From Chthonomonas calidirosea T49 (GTDB taxonomy: Bacteria > Armatimonadota > Chthonomonadetes > Chthonomonadales > Chthonomonadaceae), in the NCBI RefSeq assembly GCF_000427095.1, contig NC_021487.1, positions 2,563,325-2,627,324 on the forward strand: 64,000 nt of DNA, written 5' to 3'. Each line of letters starts with the position of its first letter. Within the stretch, counting starts at the first letter, position 1. Shown one piece after another: positions 35,199 through 44,686 of the stretch. The translations under genes were made by a program, and so were the position numbers. A model generated the notes under the pieces. The model made no database searches, was not told the DNA's origin, and saw only the letters and a program-made list of their open reading frames with translations.

Positions 35199-37025
35199 TC
35201 AGGGCACGCGCTGCAAACGGATGTTACGAAAGAGCACCAGACCCGTATTTCTTTTGCTAATCAGGTTCACCCTTAAGAAATCGGCGTCTTTAGGCACGCT
35301 GCCTTCAACGGTGAAGGTGCGCCAGCCATTGGTGCTACCGGTAACGCTTTCTGTGGTAGGCCCACCGAGCCAGCTCCAGCCCGGCCCTCCAAGAAAGAGT
35401 ATCTGCGCATCGTTTTCACCTGTGGCCTCTTTTGTAAGGATCTCCACGGTAAGTCGGTAACGTTCTCCTGGCATCACGGGCACCGACCACGACTGCCAGA
35501 GCGCATCGGTGGTGTTCGTAAGCGCTAAGGCGTGCTCTTCGGGGAACGTAGCAAAAGTGCCTCTGTCGGCTCCGCCATAGAAAACCCCTTTGTGCCAACC
35601 GTAGGCGCCCTTGGCATCTATCTGCTGTAGGTCACCGTTGACAACCCACTGGGATGGAGCAGGGAGGGTGTGCGTGATAGTCAACGGCTTGAGAAAGGCG
35701 CGGGCAACATCGGTGATAAAGAGAGGTGTTTCACTAAGGGTAAGAGCGCCCTGCGCCGTATCGGCCTTGAGGCTGCTCTCCGTTGGCTGGTCGGGGCTTG
35801 TGTAGAAGAGGGGGATGAGCTTTGCGTTGGGGCGTAGCGGGGGCAGCGTGGCTGTCTGTCCTCGATAAGCCCATGCGATCAGTCGCTCCACACGTCCTTT
35901 GCGAAAAAGATAGCCGATCCCGTTATCCAGAGGCACATAGCCCACAAAATGACAACCATCCAGAAACGCGGCGATCTGGCGATAGGCATCGAAGGTAAGT
36001 TTTGGATGCATGTCCGGAGAGAGCAGCCCCCAGCCCTGCAGCTTTCCGCCTTCTGTCCAGTCTTGCTCGTTAAACCAAAAGAGGTGTTGAACGCCCTCTG
36101 CCGCGGCAATGGTGTAAGATTGAACTAAGTAGATAGCGGCACGCTGCATGCTTTGTAGGTTTTCGATGGAGGACGTCCAGCCCATCTCGGTGATCCAGAT
36201 CGGCAGGTTGGGACGGCCGTGCGCAGATAGAAACCGACGCACGTTCTCTAACTGTTGGGCAAGATACATCTGTTCGGGACCGTCGGACATGGAGTAGGGA
36301 TGGATGCTCACAGCATCCATGTAGGAAAGTCCTCCATGGTCGGCAATGGCTTCGAGCCAGTTGATATCGGTTTCGTTTGCAGCGGCACCCACGATCACAC
36401 AATGGGGGTCGGCCCGATGGGCGGCGAGATAGGCGGCTTTCAACAGCTCCGTGTAGGCGGCCGCGTCGGGGTGCGGTTTCCAAAAGGCGGGGATATTCGG
36501 TTCGTTCCAAATTTCCCAGCAGTGGATCTGTTTATGATAGCGGGATACAACATGCGCGACAAAATCGGCAAACTGTGCGAAATCTTCGGGGGTATGGGGC
36601 GATTGATGCATCCAGGCGGCCTGATAGCAGAGGATAGGCAGCATACGGATGTGATGACGAGTGTAGAAAGAGACAAGCCAATCGGCTTGGTCCCATTTCC
36701 AAACACCGGGTTGCGGCTCAATGGTGCCCCACCAGAAGTCAAAACGATCCCATTTAGCGCCGGCCCGTTCCAACCACTGCATCTTTTGCTGTGCGGTTTG
36801 GTGGGCGTTAGGGGCATTAAGATAGTGAAAATAGCCTATGCCATTAAGGCCAAAAAGCGAATAAGAGGTGTCGGCACAAGCGGAAAGAGGGCTAAAACAA
36901 AAGCAGAGGAGGGCAACAAGCAACGCTGCCCCCCTACTAAGAAGGGAGAAGGAAAGTCTACTCGTGCAAGAACCCGTTTTCAAGACGTCCTTCCATAGCG
37001 ATAGTCGGTTTGCCCTCTTGTTCAC
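35199..37025 (-). CDS. Secreted clan GH-A glycoside hydrolase with C-terminal carbohydrate-binding-like domain
   Basis: Up to 608 residues. A signal-like segment (ALLVALLCFCFSPLSACA) is followed by a TIM-barrel glycosidase: CWEIWNEPNIPAF has the acid/base Glu (WNEP) and LPIWITEMGWTSS the nucleophile Glu, as in GH39/GH5-like clan A enzymes. The C-terminal 150 residues (from about 455, WVVNGDLQQ) resemble a carbohydrate-binding sandwich ending in FRNIRLQRV. The listed ATG overlaps the upstream PhyH gene by 68 bases. A TTG within GCAGCGTTGCTT at about 36928 is an alternative, but would shorten the signal peptide. Substrate probably a plant polysaccharide; family not settled. Confidence 0.8.
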   Translation of the reverse strand: MNKRANRLSLWKDVLKTGSCTSRLSFSLLSRGAALLVALLCFCFSPLSACADTSYSLFGLNGIGYFHYLNAPNAHQTAQQKMQWLERAGAKWDRFDFWWGTIEPQPGVWKWDQADWLVSFYTRHHIRMLPILCYQAAWMHQSPHTPEDFAQFADFVAHVVSRYHKQIHCWEIWNEPNIPAFWKPHPDAAAYTELLKAAYLAAHRADPHCVIVGAAANETDINWLEAIADHGGLSYMDAVSIHPYSMSDGPEQMYLAQQLENVRRFLSAHGRPNLPIWITEMGWTSSIENLQSMQRAAIYLVQSYTIAAAEGVQHLFWFNEQDWTEGGKLQGWGLLSPDMHPKLTFDAYRQIAAFLDGCHFVGYVPLDNGIGYLFRKGRVERLIAWAYRGQTATLPPLRPNAKLIPLFYTSPDQPTESSLKADTAQGALTLSETPLFITDVARAFLKPLTITHTLPAPSQWVVNGDLQQIDAKGAYGWHKGVFYGGADRGTFATFPEEHALALTNTTDALWQSWSVPVMPGERYRLTVEILTKEATGENDAQILFLGGPGWSWLGGPTTESVTGSTNGWRTFTVEGSVPKDADFLRVNLISKRNTGLVLFRNIRLQRVP

Positions 37026-37815
37026 GCCAAATGCCGCAGGGGCCGCCGCCTTCGCTCACGCCCAAAGGAACCTCTGTGCCGTCCATGCGCAGCACAGGAT
37101 GATAGTATTGCGCCACCTTTTGGGCATCGCCCACAATATAGTGGCCAATAAGGGCGCGGCGGAAACGATCTTTCGAGGTGTTGGGGAAGCTACCGTGCAC
37201 TACAGAGCCGTTGAAGAAGAGCACATCGCCAGCATCCATGATCATGGGGCGTATCTCGCAGCCTTCCGGCAAAGGCACGGTGACATCGGTGAAGCTTACC
37301 GTCGTATCGGCCTTAATGGGGCAGAGGATAGGCCAAAGATGACTGCCGGGGACCACTTGCATGCATCCGTTTTCTTCATCGCAGGGATCGAGAGCGAGCC
37401 ATGCGGCCATGCAGGTGCCGGGTTGCACCCTTAGGTAGAACTGATCCTGATGGAGCGCTTGGCCGCGCGCTCCGGCGGGCTTGAAGTAGAGCATGGTTTG
37501 CACCGCATAAGGCTCTTTGCCCATAAGGGCGGTTAGCCAGAGATTAAGACGCGGATCAAGCAGCCATTCAAGGCTCAATTTGTCCCAGCGATGCATATGA
37601 ATCATGCGGGGATAACGTTTCAAAGGGTCAGGGCTGTTGAGATCTATGCCGGAAAAGTCTCCTGGTTTCGCCCCCTCCTCTCTCAGACGCATAAAGTGTT
37701 CGCGATAGCGTGCTACTTCCTCCTGGGAGAACAGCCCTCGCGCGATAACGTAGCCATTGGCAGCGTAAAACGCCTTAGCCTCTTCTATATCCTGCGGTCG
37801 CACTGATACGGTCAT
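36958..37815 (-). CDS. Phytanoyl-CoA dioxygenase family (PhyH) protein
   Basis: 285 residues. 2-oxoglutarate/Fe(II) dioxygenase: ALHQDQFYLRVQPGTC holds the H-x-D iron ligands, AAWLALDPCDEENGCMQVVPGSHLWP is a typical PhyH stretch, and NGSVVHGSFPN carries the third iron His. Such enzymes hydroxylate diverse small molecules; the substrate is unknown. Co-transcribed with the downstream glycosidase (overlapping start) and preceded by a promoter at 37874-37903. With L-fucose isomerase nearby, sugar-acid or glycolipid metabolism is possible, but this is inference. Confidence 0.9.
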   Translation of the reverse strand: MTVSVRPQDIEEAKAFYAANGYVIARGLFSQEEVARYREHFMRLREEGAKPGDFSGIDLNSPDPLKRYPRMIHMHRWDKLSLEWLLDPRLNLWLTALMGKEPYAVQTMLYFKPAGARGQALHQDQFYLRVQPGTCMAAWLALDPCDEENGCMQVVPGSHLWPILCPIKADTTVSFTDVTVPLPEGCEIRPMIMDAGDVLFFNGSVVHGSFPNTSKDRFRRALIGHYIVGDAQKVAQYYHPVLRMDGTEVPLGVSEGGGPCGIWREQEGKPTIAMEGRLENGFLHE

Positions 37816-37873
37816 AGTGAGTTATCCTCCGACAACCGGCTCTCGGTTATTAAAGAGCACAGCTTACATTAAT

Positions 37874-37903
37874 ATTATACCGTTCTATGTAGAGTTATTT
37901 CAG
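37874..37903 (-). promoter_or_regulatory. Promoter for the PhyH-glycosidase pair
   Basis: Minus strand: TATAAT at 37879-37874, preceded after 18 bases by CTGAAA at 37903-37898 (4 of 6 with the -35 consensus). It precedes the dioxygenase start by about 58 bases. Confidence 0.6.
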
Positions 37904-37920
37904 CCTCTCTGCTGTTTCGT

Positions 37921-39726
37921 TTAGGCGTAGAGAGGGCCGAGGTGGCTGCAGGCACGAAAATCGGCATCGGTAGATGCAAATCCGCCGTGGCGCGCCCAGT
38001 AGGTAGGGCGAAAGACGCGCTCAACCGGCACATTGTGCATGTCTACCGGAATGCGCAAGAGGGCTGCGAGCGCGAGAAGATCGCCTCCAATATGCCCATA
38101 GCAGATAGCTCCGTGGTTGGCACCCCAATGGTTCATCACGTCGTAAACGCTACGGAAAGCCCCATCGCCGGTTAAGTTGGGTACGAACCAAGTAGTAGGC
38201 CAGGAGGGGTTGGTGCGCTTGTCCAAAATGTCGTGCACCTGTGAGGGCAGGTCTACGGTGTAGCCCTCGGCGATCTGCAGCACCGGCCCCAATCCCTGCA
38301 CAAGGTTAAGCCGACACATGGTCACCGGCATCTCTCCGCGCGTGAGAAAATCGGTGGAGAACCCGCCACCGCGGAAATACTCCAAAACGGCGGGACACCA
38401 ACGGGTTGCTTCCAAACATCGTTTTGCCTCTTCCTCAGTGACCTCCCACCAGGGCTTTATAGCGGGTTTGCCATCAACGGTCTGTTCGCCAGTCCAGTCG
38501 AGTGCTGCAGGACCAGAGTTAATGAGATGGATAATGCCGTTCTCCGCACGCCCCTGTAAGGTGTAGCCGGTTACGCGTTTCACCGCATCAGGGCTCCAGT
38601 AGGTGCGTACATCCGCAAAAAGCTGTGCGGTGCCGGTAAGGAGGTGCCCGAACAGCATGGAGACCCCATTAAGGGCATCGTTTTCAGTAGCAATGATGTA
38701 GGGTTGGCGAATACCGCTCCAATCGAAGCTAGTGTTAAGAATGGCCTCAAGGAAGTCGCCGTTGGGAAAATGGTCTGTCCATTGGCGTTGACCCTGAAAA
38801 CCGCCCACCAAGGCGTTGTGGCCTTCGGCCTCTTCGGGGAAGCCGCGTTCGGCGAGACGTGGGTTTCCATTCATAAGATCGCGAGCAATGAGCGCCATTT
38901 TTACACAGGTTTCCCAGTCACGATCAAGCTGCTGCCGGCTACGACGTTTTTCTGGTGGGTTATAGTCGGTGCCCTCGTGGCAGTGCTCTTTTACCCATTG
39001 AAGGGCCTGCTGGTACTCCTGTTCATCGTAGATGCCCTCCTCCATACGCCGCACAAACTCGGTCATATCCACCGTTTCGGTGCGCATGCCCAAGTAGCGC
39101 TGAAAAAAGTCATGATCTACGATCGAGCCGGCGATACCCATCGAGACGCCGCCCATGGCGAGATAGGAGGCACCGCGCATGGTGGCCACCGCCAGACCGG
39201 CACGGGCGAAGCAAAGCATTTTCTGCTGCACATCGGGTGGTATAGTGGTATCTCCGGCATCCTGCACATCCTGTCCGTAGATACCGAAGGCAGGAATCCC
39301 CTTTTGGTTATGTCCGGCCAAAGTGGCGGCGAGGTAGACAGCACCTGGTCGCTCGGTTCCGTTGAACCCCCAAATCGCTTTGGGAATGAGAGGGTCCATG
39401 TCCATGGTTTCCGCACCGTAGCACCAGCAAGGGGTCACGGTAAGCGAGACCCCTACGCCTTCGCGTGCGAACTTTTCGGCGCACTTGGCGGCCTCGGAGA
39501 CGCCGCCGATGCAGGTATCTGCAATGATGCACTCCACAGGCAAGCCGCTGGGGTGACGAAGGTTCTCTTGAAGAAATTGGGCGGTGCTGCGTGCCAGGGC
39601 CATCACCTGTTCCTCAAGCGACTCGCGCACCCCGCCGTAGCGCCCATCAATGGTAGGGCGTATGCCAATTTTGGGTGGGGCCGATCGTAGACGGTGTGTG
39701 GGTGGATGCTTATGAAATGCGGCCAC
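37921..39726 (-). CDS. fucI: L-fucose isomerase
   Basis: 601 residues, closely matching the E. coli FucI layout throughout: [97 protein letters not shown] and [11 protein letters not shown]. The metal-site Glu and Asp positions are kept. It interconverts L-fucose and L-fuculose (also D-arabinose/D-ribulose). The start is a GTG with AGGAGGAG upstream. It is the lone fuc gene here; fucK and fucA are not in the window, so the pathway continues elsewhere or a different route is used. Confidence 0.96.
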   Translation of the reverse strand: MAAFHKHPPTHRLRSAPPKIGIRPTIDGRYGGVRESLEEQVMALARSTAQFLQENLRHPSGLPVECIIADTCIGGVSEAAKCAEKFAREGVGVSLTVTPCWCYGAETMDMDPLIPKAIWGFNGTERPGAVYLAATLAGHNQKGIPAFGIYGQDVQDAGDTTIPPDVQQKMLCFARAGLAVATMRGASYLAMGGVSMGIAGSIVDHDFFQRYLGMRTETVDMTEFVRRMEEGIYDEQEYQQALQWVKEHCHEGTDYNPPEKRRSRQQLDRDWETCVKMALIARDLMNGNPRLAERGFPEEAEGHNALVGGFQGQRQWTDHFPNGDFLEAILNTSFDWSGIRQPYIIATENDALNGVSMLFGHLLTGTAQLFADVRTYWSPDAVKRVTGYTLQGRAENGIIHLINSGPAALDWTGEQTVDGKPAIKPWWEVTEEEAKRCLEATRWCPAVLEYFRGGGFSTDFLTRGEMPVTMCRLNLVQGLGPVLQIAEGYTVDLPSQVHDILDKRTNPSWPTTWFVPNLTGDGAFRSVYDVMNHWGANHGAICYGHIGGDLLALAALLRIPVDMHNVPVERVFRPTYWARHGGFASTDADFRACSHLGPLYA

Positions 39727-39956
39727 AGCGTTCTGTTCTCCTCCTGGGGTAATTTAACACAACATAAAATTTCCTCCGGCCTGGCCAGATTCCTGCCTGC
39801 TTAAGCCTATCGCAGGAGATGGAGAGTGGACGAGGAAACAGCTGGTTAAATTACTGGCCTCTCCTCTTCTGCAAAATGAGGGAGGGGGTAGGGTTTGTAA
39901 GCAGGCAGGCGTACTCCATATACCTGCGATTTGAAGCAAGGAAGGAGCCCATCATC

Positions 39957-39988
39957 AAAAAGCCCTCAACCCCGAAGGGGGCTGAGGG
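39957..39988 (-). terminator. Intrinsic terminator after katA
   Basis: On the minus strand CCCTCAGCCCCC pairs with GGGGTTGAGGG, then TTTTT (39961-39957). It lies 27 bases after the katA stop. The rest of 39727-40014 holds no gene. Confidence 0.85.
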
Positions 39989-40014
39989 AATGGCAGGGTA
40001 GGATCAGGTCTCTG

Positions 40015-41508
40015 TTAGCGAGCGGTAGTGGCGCTTACAAGGCCAGGGATTTCGGAAGGATCAATGCCTAGCTTTTGGGCTACCCGGCGTCCATAATCTT
40101 CATCCGCGCGGAAGAAGTGAGCGAGCTGGCGCAGCTGCACCTCTTTGCGGGCTTGGCCCAGCGCTTTGGCAATGGCCGTAGTAAGTCGCTCACGTTGTCC
40201 CTCGTCGAAAAGGCGGTAGAGGTTGCCGGGCTGTGTGTAGTCGTCGTGGTCTTTAGTGGAGTCGTACCGATCTACCGTCACGTCACCAAGGTACCAGGCT
40301 GGTTCCTTATACTCGGGCGCGGGTTGCGGTGTGCCCTCGCGTGAATTGGGGAAGTAGTTTGGCGCAGCACCGTACTCTCCGTGCGTCATAAATCCGTCAC
40401 GCTGGTAGTTTTTTACCGGGCAGCGCGGACGGTTGACCGGCAGTTGATGGTAGTTGTTGCCGACGCGATAGCGATGCGCATCCGCATAGCTCATGAGGCG
40501 GGCCTGCAGCATTTTGTCCGGGCTCCAACTGATGCCTGGCACGATGGCGCTAGGACTAAAGGCGGCCTGTTCTACCTCCGCAAAGTAGTTTTCTGGGTTG
40601 CGGTTCAGTTCGAGAATGCCGACCTCAATGAGCGGGTACTCGGCATGCGGCCAGACTTTGGTGAGGTCGAAGGGGTTCCAGCGGAAGTTCTTCGCTTGTT
40701 CGTCTGTCATGACCTGGATATACATCTTCCAGCGCGGAAACTCGCCGCGTTCGATGGTCTCAAAAAGATCGCGTTGGTGGCTCTCACGATCCTTGCCGAT
40801 GATTCGCTCGGCCTCCTCGTCGGTGAGGCATTGAATGCCCTGCATCGTTTTTATGTGGAACTTGCACCATACCCGCTCGCCTTTCTCATTGATGAGGCTA
40901 TAGGTGTGGCTGCCATATCCGTTCATGTGGCGATAGCTGCGTGGAATCCCACGGTCGGAGAAGAGGATGGTAACCTGGTGCAGCGATTCGGGGCAGAGCG
41001 ACCAGAAGTCCCACTGCATATCCATATCGCGGAGGTTGGTACGCGGATCGCGCTTTTGCGTGTGGATAAACATTTGAAACTTGTAGGGGTCGCGCACGAA
41101 GAAGACGGGAGTGTTGTTGCCCACGAGGTCCCAGTTGCCTTCCTCCGTGTAGAATTTAATGGCAAAGCCTCGAACGTCGCGCTCCGCATCGGCTGCACCG
41201 CGCTCACCGGCTACCGTGGAGAAACGAATAAAGATGGGTGTCTGCTTGCCGACCTCAGAGAAGAGCTTGGCTTTAGAGTAGCGAGTAATGTCGTTGGTAA
41301 CGGTAAAGGTGCCGTAGGCGCCGGAGCCTTTTGCGTGAACGACCCGCTCAGGGATGCGCTCTCGATTGAAGTGCTGCATCTGTTCGAGCAGCTGGATGTC
41401 TTGCATCAGCAGGGGGCCACGCGGCCCGGCGGTGAGGGCATTTTGGTTGTCGGCGATAGGGGCGCCGTCGGCGGTGGTAAGAATGGGGTGTTCTTTGTCT
41501 TCAGGCAT
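40015..41508 (-). CDS. katA: Catalase (haem, monofunctional)
   Basis: About 497 residues from MPEDKEHP, selected because AGGAGG sits upstream; the frame opens 12 residues earlier. Breaks H2O2 to water and oxygen. Catalytic His in [13 protein letters not shown], distal Asn in [14 protein letters not shown] and haem-ligating Tyr in [13 protein letters not shown]; length fits clade 3 small-subunit catalases. Divergently transcribed from oxyR; its promoter abuts the OxyR-type site. Between promoter and start is a leader of about 140 bases with a stable hairpin. Confidence 0.97.
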   Translation of the reverse strand: MPEDKEHPILTTADGAPIADNQNALTAGPRGPLLMQDIQLLEQMQHFNRERIPERVVHAKGSGAYGTFTVTNDITRYSKAKLFSEVGKQTPIFIRFSTVAGERGAADAERDVRGFAIKFYTEEGNWDLVGNNTPVFFVRDPYKFQMFIHTQKRDPRTNLRDMDMQWDFWSLCPESLHQVTILFSDRGIPRSYRHMNGYGSHTYSLINEKGERVWCKFHIKTMQGIQCLTDEEAERIIGKDRESHQRDLFETIERGEFPRWKMYIQVMTDEQAKNFRWNPFDLTKVWPHAEYPLIEVGILELNRNPENYFAEVEQAAFSPSAIVPGISWSPDKMLQARLMSYADAHRYRVGNNYHQLPVNRPRCPVKNYQRDGFMTHGEYGAAPNYFPNSREGTPQPAPEYKEPAWYLGDVTVDRYDSTKDHDDYTQPGNLYRLFDEGQRERLTTAIAKALGQARKEVQLRQLAHFFRADEDYGRRVAQKLGIDPSEIPGLVSATTAR

Positions 41509-41542
41509 GTTGTGTTTTGACCTCCTCAGTAAATTTAGAGAC

Positions 41543-41582
41543 AAAGCTCTTTAGGCGACATCGTGGTCGCCTAAGAGCTTTT
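41543..41582 (-). promoter_or_regulatory. Strong hairpin in the katA leader
   Basis: On the plus strand AAAGCTCTTTAGGCGAC (41543-41559) pairs with GTCGCCTAAGAGCTTT (41565-41580) with one bulged T and a 5-base loop. It lies about 35 bases before the katA start, inside the transcript, and just upstream of the ribosome site. It could be an mRNA stabiliser or attenuator. Confidence 0.5.
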
Positions 41583-41654
41583 TCGAGCGAAGGCGGAAAG
41601 CGGAATACCCTAAAAAGGAGAAGCGCTCTTTTTCCGCTCTCGCCGCTCATTGTC

Positions 41655-41684
41655 AGTATAAGACGAAGGAGGTATTATTGTCAA
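41655..41684 (-). promoter_or_regulatory. katA promoter
   Basis: Minus strand: TTGACA at 41684-41679, 18 bases, TATACT at 41660-41655. It is the best -35/-10 pair in the katA/oxyR gap. The -35 ends one base from the OxyR-type site (41685 onwards), as expected for contact-type activation. Predicted start is about 41648. Confidence 0.8.
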
Positions 41685-41721
41685 AGACTTTTTTTCTATA
41701 GAAACGATAGGAAAAACCTAT
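41685..41721. promoter_or_regulatory. OxyR-type binding site
   Basis: Ladder of four tetranucleotides with 7-base spacers: AGAC (41685-41688, imperfect), CTAT (41696-41699), ATAG (41707-41710) and CTAT (41718-41721). Three of the four match the ATAG-N7-CTAT-N7-ATAG-N7-CTAT consensus of OxyR at perfect phase. It overlaps the oxyR start codon (41720) and lies upstream of the katA -35, consistent with autorepression of oxyR and activation of katA. Confidence 0.7.
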
Positions 41722-42634
41722 GGAAATGCACCAACTACGTTACTTTGTAGCCGTAGCCGAGACGGGGAGCTTTAGTCGGGCTGCGGAGCGATGCTATGTA
41801 AGCCAGCCTTCTCTCAGTCTGCAGATCAAAAAGCTTGAGGAGGAGTTAGGCCAGACACTTTTCGATAGGCTCCGTCGTGGGGTGGCCTTGACAGATGCTG
41901 GGAAGCTTTTGCTGCCGCGAGCTAAGCAGATTTTGCAGCAGGCGCGCGAGGTTGAGGAGCAGTTAAAGCGCCAGCAGTCGATAGAGGACGTGCCGCTGGC
42001 AGTGGGCGTTTTACCGACCATCGCGCCCTATCTGCTGCCTCTTGTGGTGAGGAGGATGCTGACGAGCCATCCACAATGTCAGCTTCAGATCCGTGAAGAC
42101 CTGACGGAACGACTTTTGGAGGCGTTGGTGAATAACGAAATAGATTGTGCCCTTGTGAGCCTACCGGCGGAACATGAGCTTGTCGAGATCGAGATACTAG
42201 CTCATGAGCGGCTCTTGCTCATAGTGCCAGATAGCCCAAGCTGGCCTCAGGAAAGCTGTGCGCTAAAGGCGATACAGGATTTTCCTGTTATCACCCTGCA
42301 TGAGATGCACTGTTTGGGGCAACAGATTGATGGCTTTTGTGCTCAACAGGCCCTCCAGCGCCGTATTGTGTGCCGAAGCACAGAGCTGAGCACTCTGCAG
42401 ACTCTTGTAGCGATGGGGTTAGGGGTGTCTCTAGTGCCAGAGATGTGCGCGAGCCGTGCTCCGGTAGAAGGCTGTCGGTATCTGCTGCTGACCGAGGAGG
42501 GGATTCAACGTGCGATTGCCGTGGCCTGGCGACGTGATCGTTCTCGTGGACATCTTGCCCATCATTTCGTAGAGCAGGTACGAGACGTGCTGCAGTCAGG
42601 AGCTTTGCGCTACGAGCCTACCCCAGCCCTTTAG
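41720..42634 (+). CDS. oxyR: OxyR-type hydrogen peroxide sensor (LysR family)
   Basis: 304 residues. N-terminal winged helix-turn-helix QLRYFVAVAETGSFSRAA then CYVSQPSLSLQIKKLEEEL (LysR type). The effector domain contains LHEMHCLGQQIDGFC, matching the OxyR redox pair with the two cysteines 9 residues apart, as Cys199 and Cys208 of E. coli. It is divergent from katA and carries the operator at its start. Start at ATG 41720 or the next ATG (41726); AGGA sits seven bases upstream of the first. Its stop overlaps the convergent oxidoreductase gene by 17 bases. Confidence 0.92.
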   Translation: MEMHQLRYFVAVAETGSFSRAAERCYVSQPSLSLQIKKLEEELGQTLFDRLRRGVALTDAGKLLLPRAKQILQQAREVEEQLKRQQSIEDVPLAVGVLPTIAPYLLPLVVRRMLTSHPQCQLQIREDLTERLLEALVNNEIDCALVSLPAEHELVEIEILAHERLLLIVPDSPSWPQESCALKAIQDFPVITLHEMHCLGQQIDGFCAQQALQRRIVCRSTELSTLQTLVAMGLGVSLVPEMCASRAPVEGCRYLLLTEEGIQRAIAVAWRRDRSRGHLAHHFVEQVRDVLQSGALRYEPTPAL

Positions 42635-43772
42635 GCAAGGCCCTGCGGACGCCATGGAAACGGTGCAGCAGCGCGGCGATGTCGGGGAAACGGCGTAGGG
42701 GCAGGCTTACCTTGTTCTGCTCGCAAGCCGATACATAGGCAGCATGAACGGCATCCAAGACGACCCTTGCCGTATGCGGCCCGATCTCAGGTTCTTCTTG
42801 TTGGCGCACACAGGCCGCAAAATGCTGCAGGAGACGTCGGATGCGTACGGCGGAGGGAGAAAGCGCTTGCTCTTCGGGGGCTAAGTCTACATTGACCCTA
42901 GATGCATGTTCGCCGACACGTTGAAGTGTAAGGTAGGGCAGCGGCAGGTTCGTTGCGGTAGAGGCGCCCACGCCCGCAATAAGCTCGGCGTTGCCGTGGC
43001 TTCCAGTGAGAAAATAGCGCTCCTCAGGGCGCACGGAGAGCGTGCGCATAAACTGATGAATGGAGCGGCCGTGCGGGTGCGTCACGAGAAGAATGGCTAA
43101 GGCGTCGGCCTGTGCTTTTTTACCTTTCGGACACGGCGCTCCCATCAGTTGCGCCATCTCCATATCGGCGCTTACGGCGAACCCTTCCCCCTGCCACCAG
43201 AAACAGAGGTCGAGGCTTTGGCATGCCAGATACTGCCAATGCGCGTTCCACCCCCCACTGACGCCGTCACCCGATGGAAGGTCGGTCTCCTGCGGCAAGC
43301 CCCATGTACAACGTAGCTGCTCTGGGGTGCCCAGTGCATTTTCCTGGACGATCTGGTGTAGTTTCCTGAAGGAGGGGTCGAAGCGACGAGGGAGGGCCGG
43401 CATAAGCAGTCGGTCGCTGCGAGAGGCCAACACAAGGAGGTCATCCATATCGGCGAGGTGCAGGGCAAAAGGCACTTCCGCAAGAACCGGAAGATCGGCT
43501 CGGAGGGCATCTGCGATGGCCTGTGCGCGTAAAGCCAGAGGCGTGGTTACCAGCACGGCGTCGAGCGGCTGATCAAGTAGGTCCAGAGTATCCGCACAAA
43601 CGGTGGGGCGTCCCCCGATTTGTCGTGCCCATATGCGGGCTAATCGCGGATCGGGATCGGTTACGGCCGTCACGCGAAGTTGGGGCGTTGCCACCAGGGC
43701 CGTATGATAACGCATCCTTGCGATCTCGCAGCCGATCACTCCTATGCGTAGTGGCTCCATTGCAGCTCTCAT
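42618..43772 (-). CDS. Gfo/Idh/MocA-family oxidoreductase, divergent member
   Basis: 384 residues. The N-terminus LRIGVIGCEIARMRYHT lacks the usual second Gly spacing but keeps V-I-G-C; VLAEVPFALHLADMDDL replaces the EKP motif with EVP, so the catalytic Lys is missing. The C-domain WWQGEGFAVSADMEM is atypical. So it may be a non-catalytic or altered family member. It begins with ATGA overlapping the thyX stop by 4 bases, so translation is coupled to thyX; an internal ATG at 43760 is an alternative. Substrate unknown. Confidence 0.75.
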   Translation of the reverse strand: MRAAMEPLRIGVIGCEIARMRYHTALVATPQLRVTAVTDPDPRLARIWARQIGGRPTVCADTLDLLDQPLDAVLVTTPLALRAQAIADALRADLPVLAEVPFALHLADMDDLLVLASRSDRLLMPALPRRFDPSFRKLHQIVQENALGTPEQLRCTWGLPQETDLPSGDGVSGGWNAHWQYLACQSLDLCFWWQGEGFAVSADMEMAQLMGAPCPKGKKAQADALAILLVTHPHGRSIHQFMRTLSVRPEERYFLTGSHGNAELIAGVGASTATNLPLPYLTLQRVGEHASRVNVDLAPEEQALSPSAVRIRRLLQHFAACVRQQEEPEIGPHTARVVLDAVHAAYVSACEQNKVSLPLRRFPDIAALLHRFHGVRRALPKGLG

Positions 43773-44686
43773 ACTTTCCGAAAAGCGGTATCTAGCCCAA
43801 AAGTGCCGTCCGGAAAGGTCACAACTTGATAATCCTCGAACAGGATCGGCTCAATGGCAACTAAACAACGGTAGACAAGAAACGCCAGCGCCCTTATCTC
43901 AATTTCGGCATGAACGTTAGCCCGCATCTCCAAAAAGTGGCGCCACGCCCGTGCATTGCCGGTTACCACCAGGGGCGCTTCGGCTTCATTAGGCAGCAAC
44001 GAACGCGCTGCTTGCTGTACCTTTTTGCGGAGATCGGTGCGCATGTCGGCCGAGAGCAGCGGCTGGCCTGCCTGCTGTGCTTCCAGAAGCCGCTCTACCG
44101 TGCGCTCGTAGTCGGCTGCCGCTCGGTCTATGCGCTCCAGAAATTCGGCGTGGAGCGTAGGATTTTGCTGATACTCAGGCCGTTCTACAAAGCGCAGAAC
44201 TCGCCCCGATACGTAGCGCTGCGATATCTGAGAATAGGAGAAGTGGCGATGACGCACGAGTTCGTGGGTAACCGAGCGGCTAACGCCGTAGCAGAGCAGG
44301 CTAAAGTTGGCGTGTTCGAGCACGCTACCATGTCCCGATTCTTTAATATTGTCGAAGTAGCGTTTGGCGTCTCGATTCCAGGTGCGCTTTGGGCCAAAGG
44401 AGGCATAGCAAAGCTGCCCGGCCGTTTTGCAAAGCTGGGTTCCCGGATCGAGACGCACGGGGTCTTGCAGATAGGTGGCAAAGCCCAAATCGGGGTCAAA
44501 GCCCTGCAGGAAAGGCTCGATGCCCTGAATATCGGTTGTCGTGCGCCCAATGAGCACAACCCCAGGATGACACAGGTAGGGTGTTCCTTTTGCGGTATGA
44601 CAAACCGGTGAGTGAATGGCCGGAAATCCCTTTTCGGTGCCCGTTATCTTGATTTCGCGCCAATCCGTGTGCCATTCGGCCGACAT
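43769..44686 (-). CDS. thyX: Flavin-dependent thymidylate synthase
   Basis: 305 residues; makes dTMP from dUMP with methylenetetrahydrofolate and FAD/NADPH. The diagnostic RHRHFSYSQIS (RHR-X7-S) is present, as are SVLEHANFSLLCYGVSR and ALVVTGNARAWRHFLEMR-type sequence of ThyX (conserved Arg-Asn-Arg). It is longer than the usual 220-250 residues by about 50 N-terminal residues. First gene of a coupled pair with the divergent oxidoreductase. GAGGAG precedes the start. I saw no thyA in the window. Confidence 0.95.
   Translation of the reverse strand: MSAEWHTDWREIKITGTEKGFPAIHSPVCHTAKGTPYLCHPGVVLIGRTTTDIQGIEPFLQGFDPDLGFATYLQDPVRLDPGTQLCKTAGQLCYASFGPKRTWNRDAKRYFDNIKESGHGSVLEHANFSLLCYGVSRSVTHELVRHRHFSYSQISQRYVSGRVLRFVERPEYQQNPTLHAEFLERIDRAAADYERTVERLLEAQQAGQPLLSADMRTDLRKKVQQAARSLLPNEAEAPLVVTGNARAWRHFLEMRANVHAEIEIRALAFLVYRCLVAIEPILFEDYQVVTFPDGTFGLDTAFRKV

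Noticed and set aside
38644-39690. Plus-strand open frame of about 350 codons over fucI
   Set aside because: Shadow of a gene that matches FucI along its entire length; no plausible domain is seen in the opposite frame.
40381-41520. Plus-strand open frame of about 380 codons over katA
   Set aside because: Antisense shadow of a clear catalase with all catalytic residues in the other frame.
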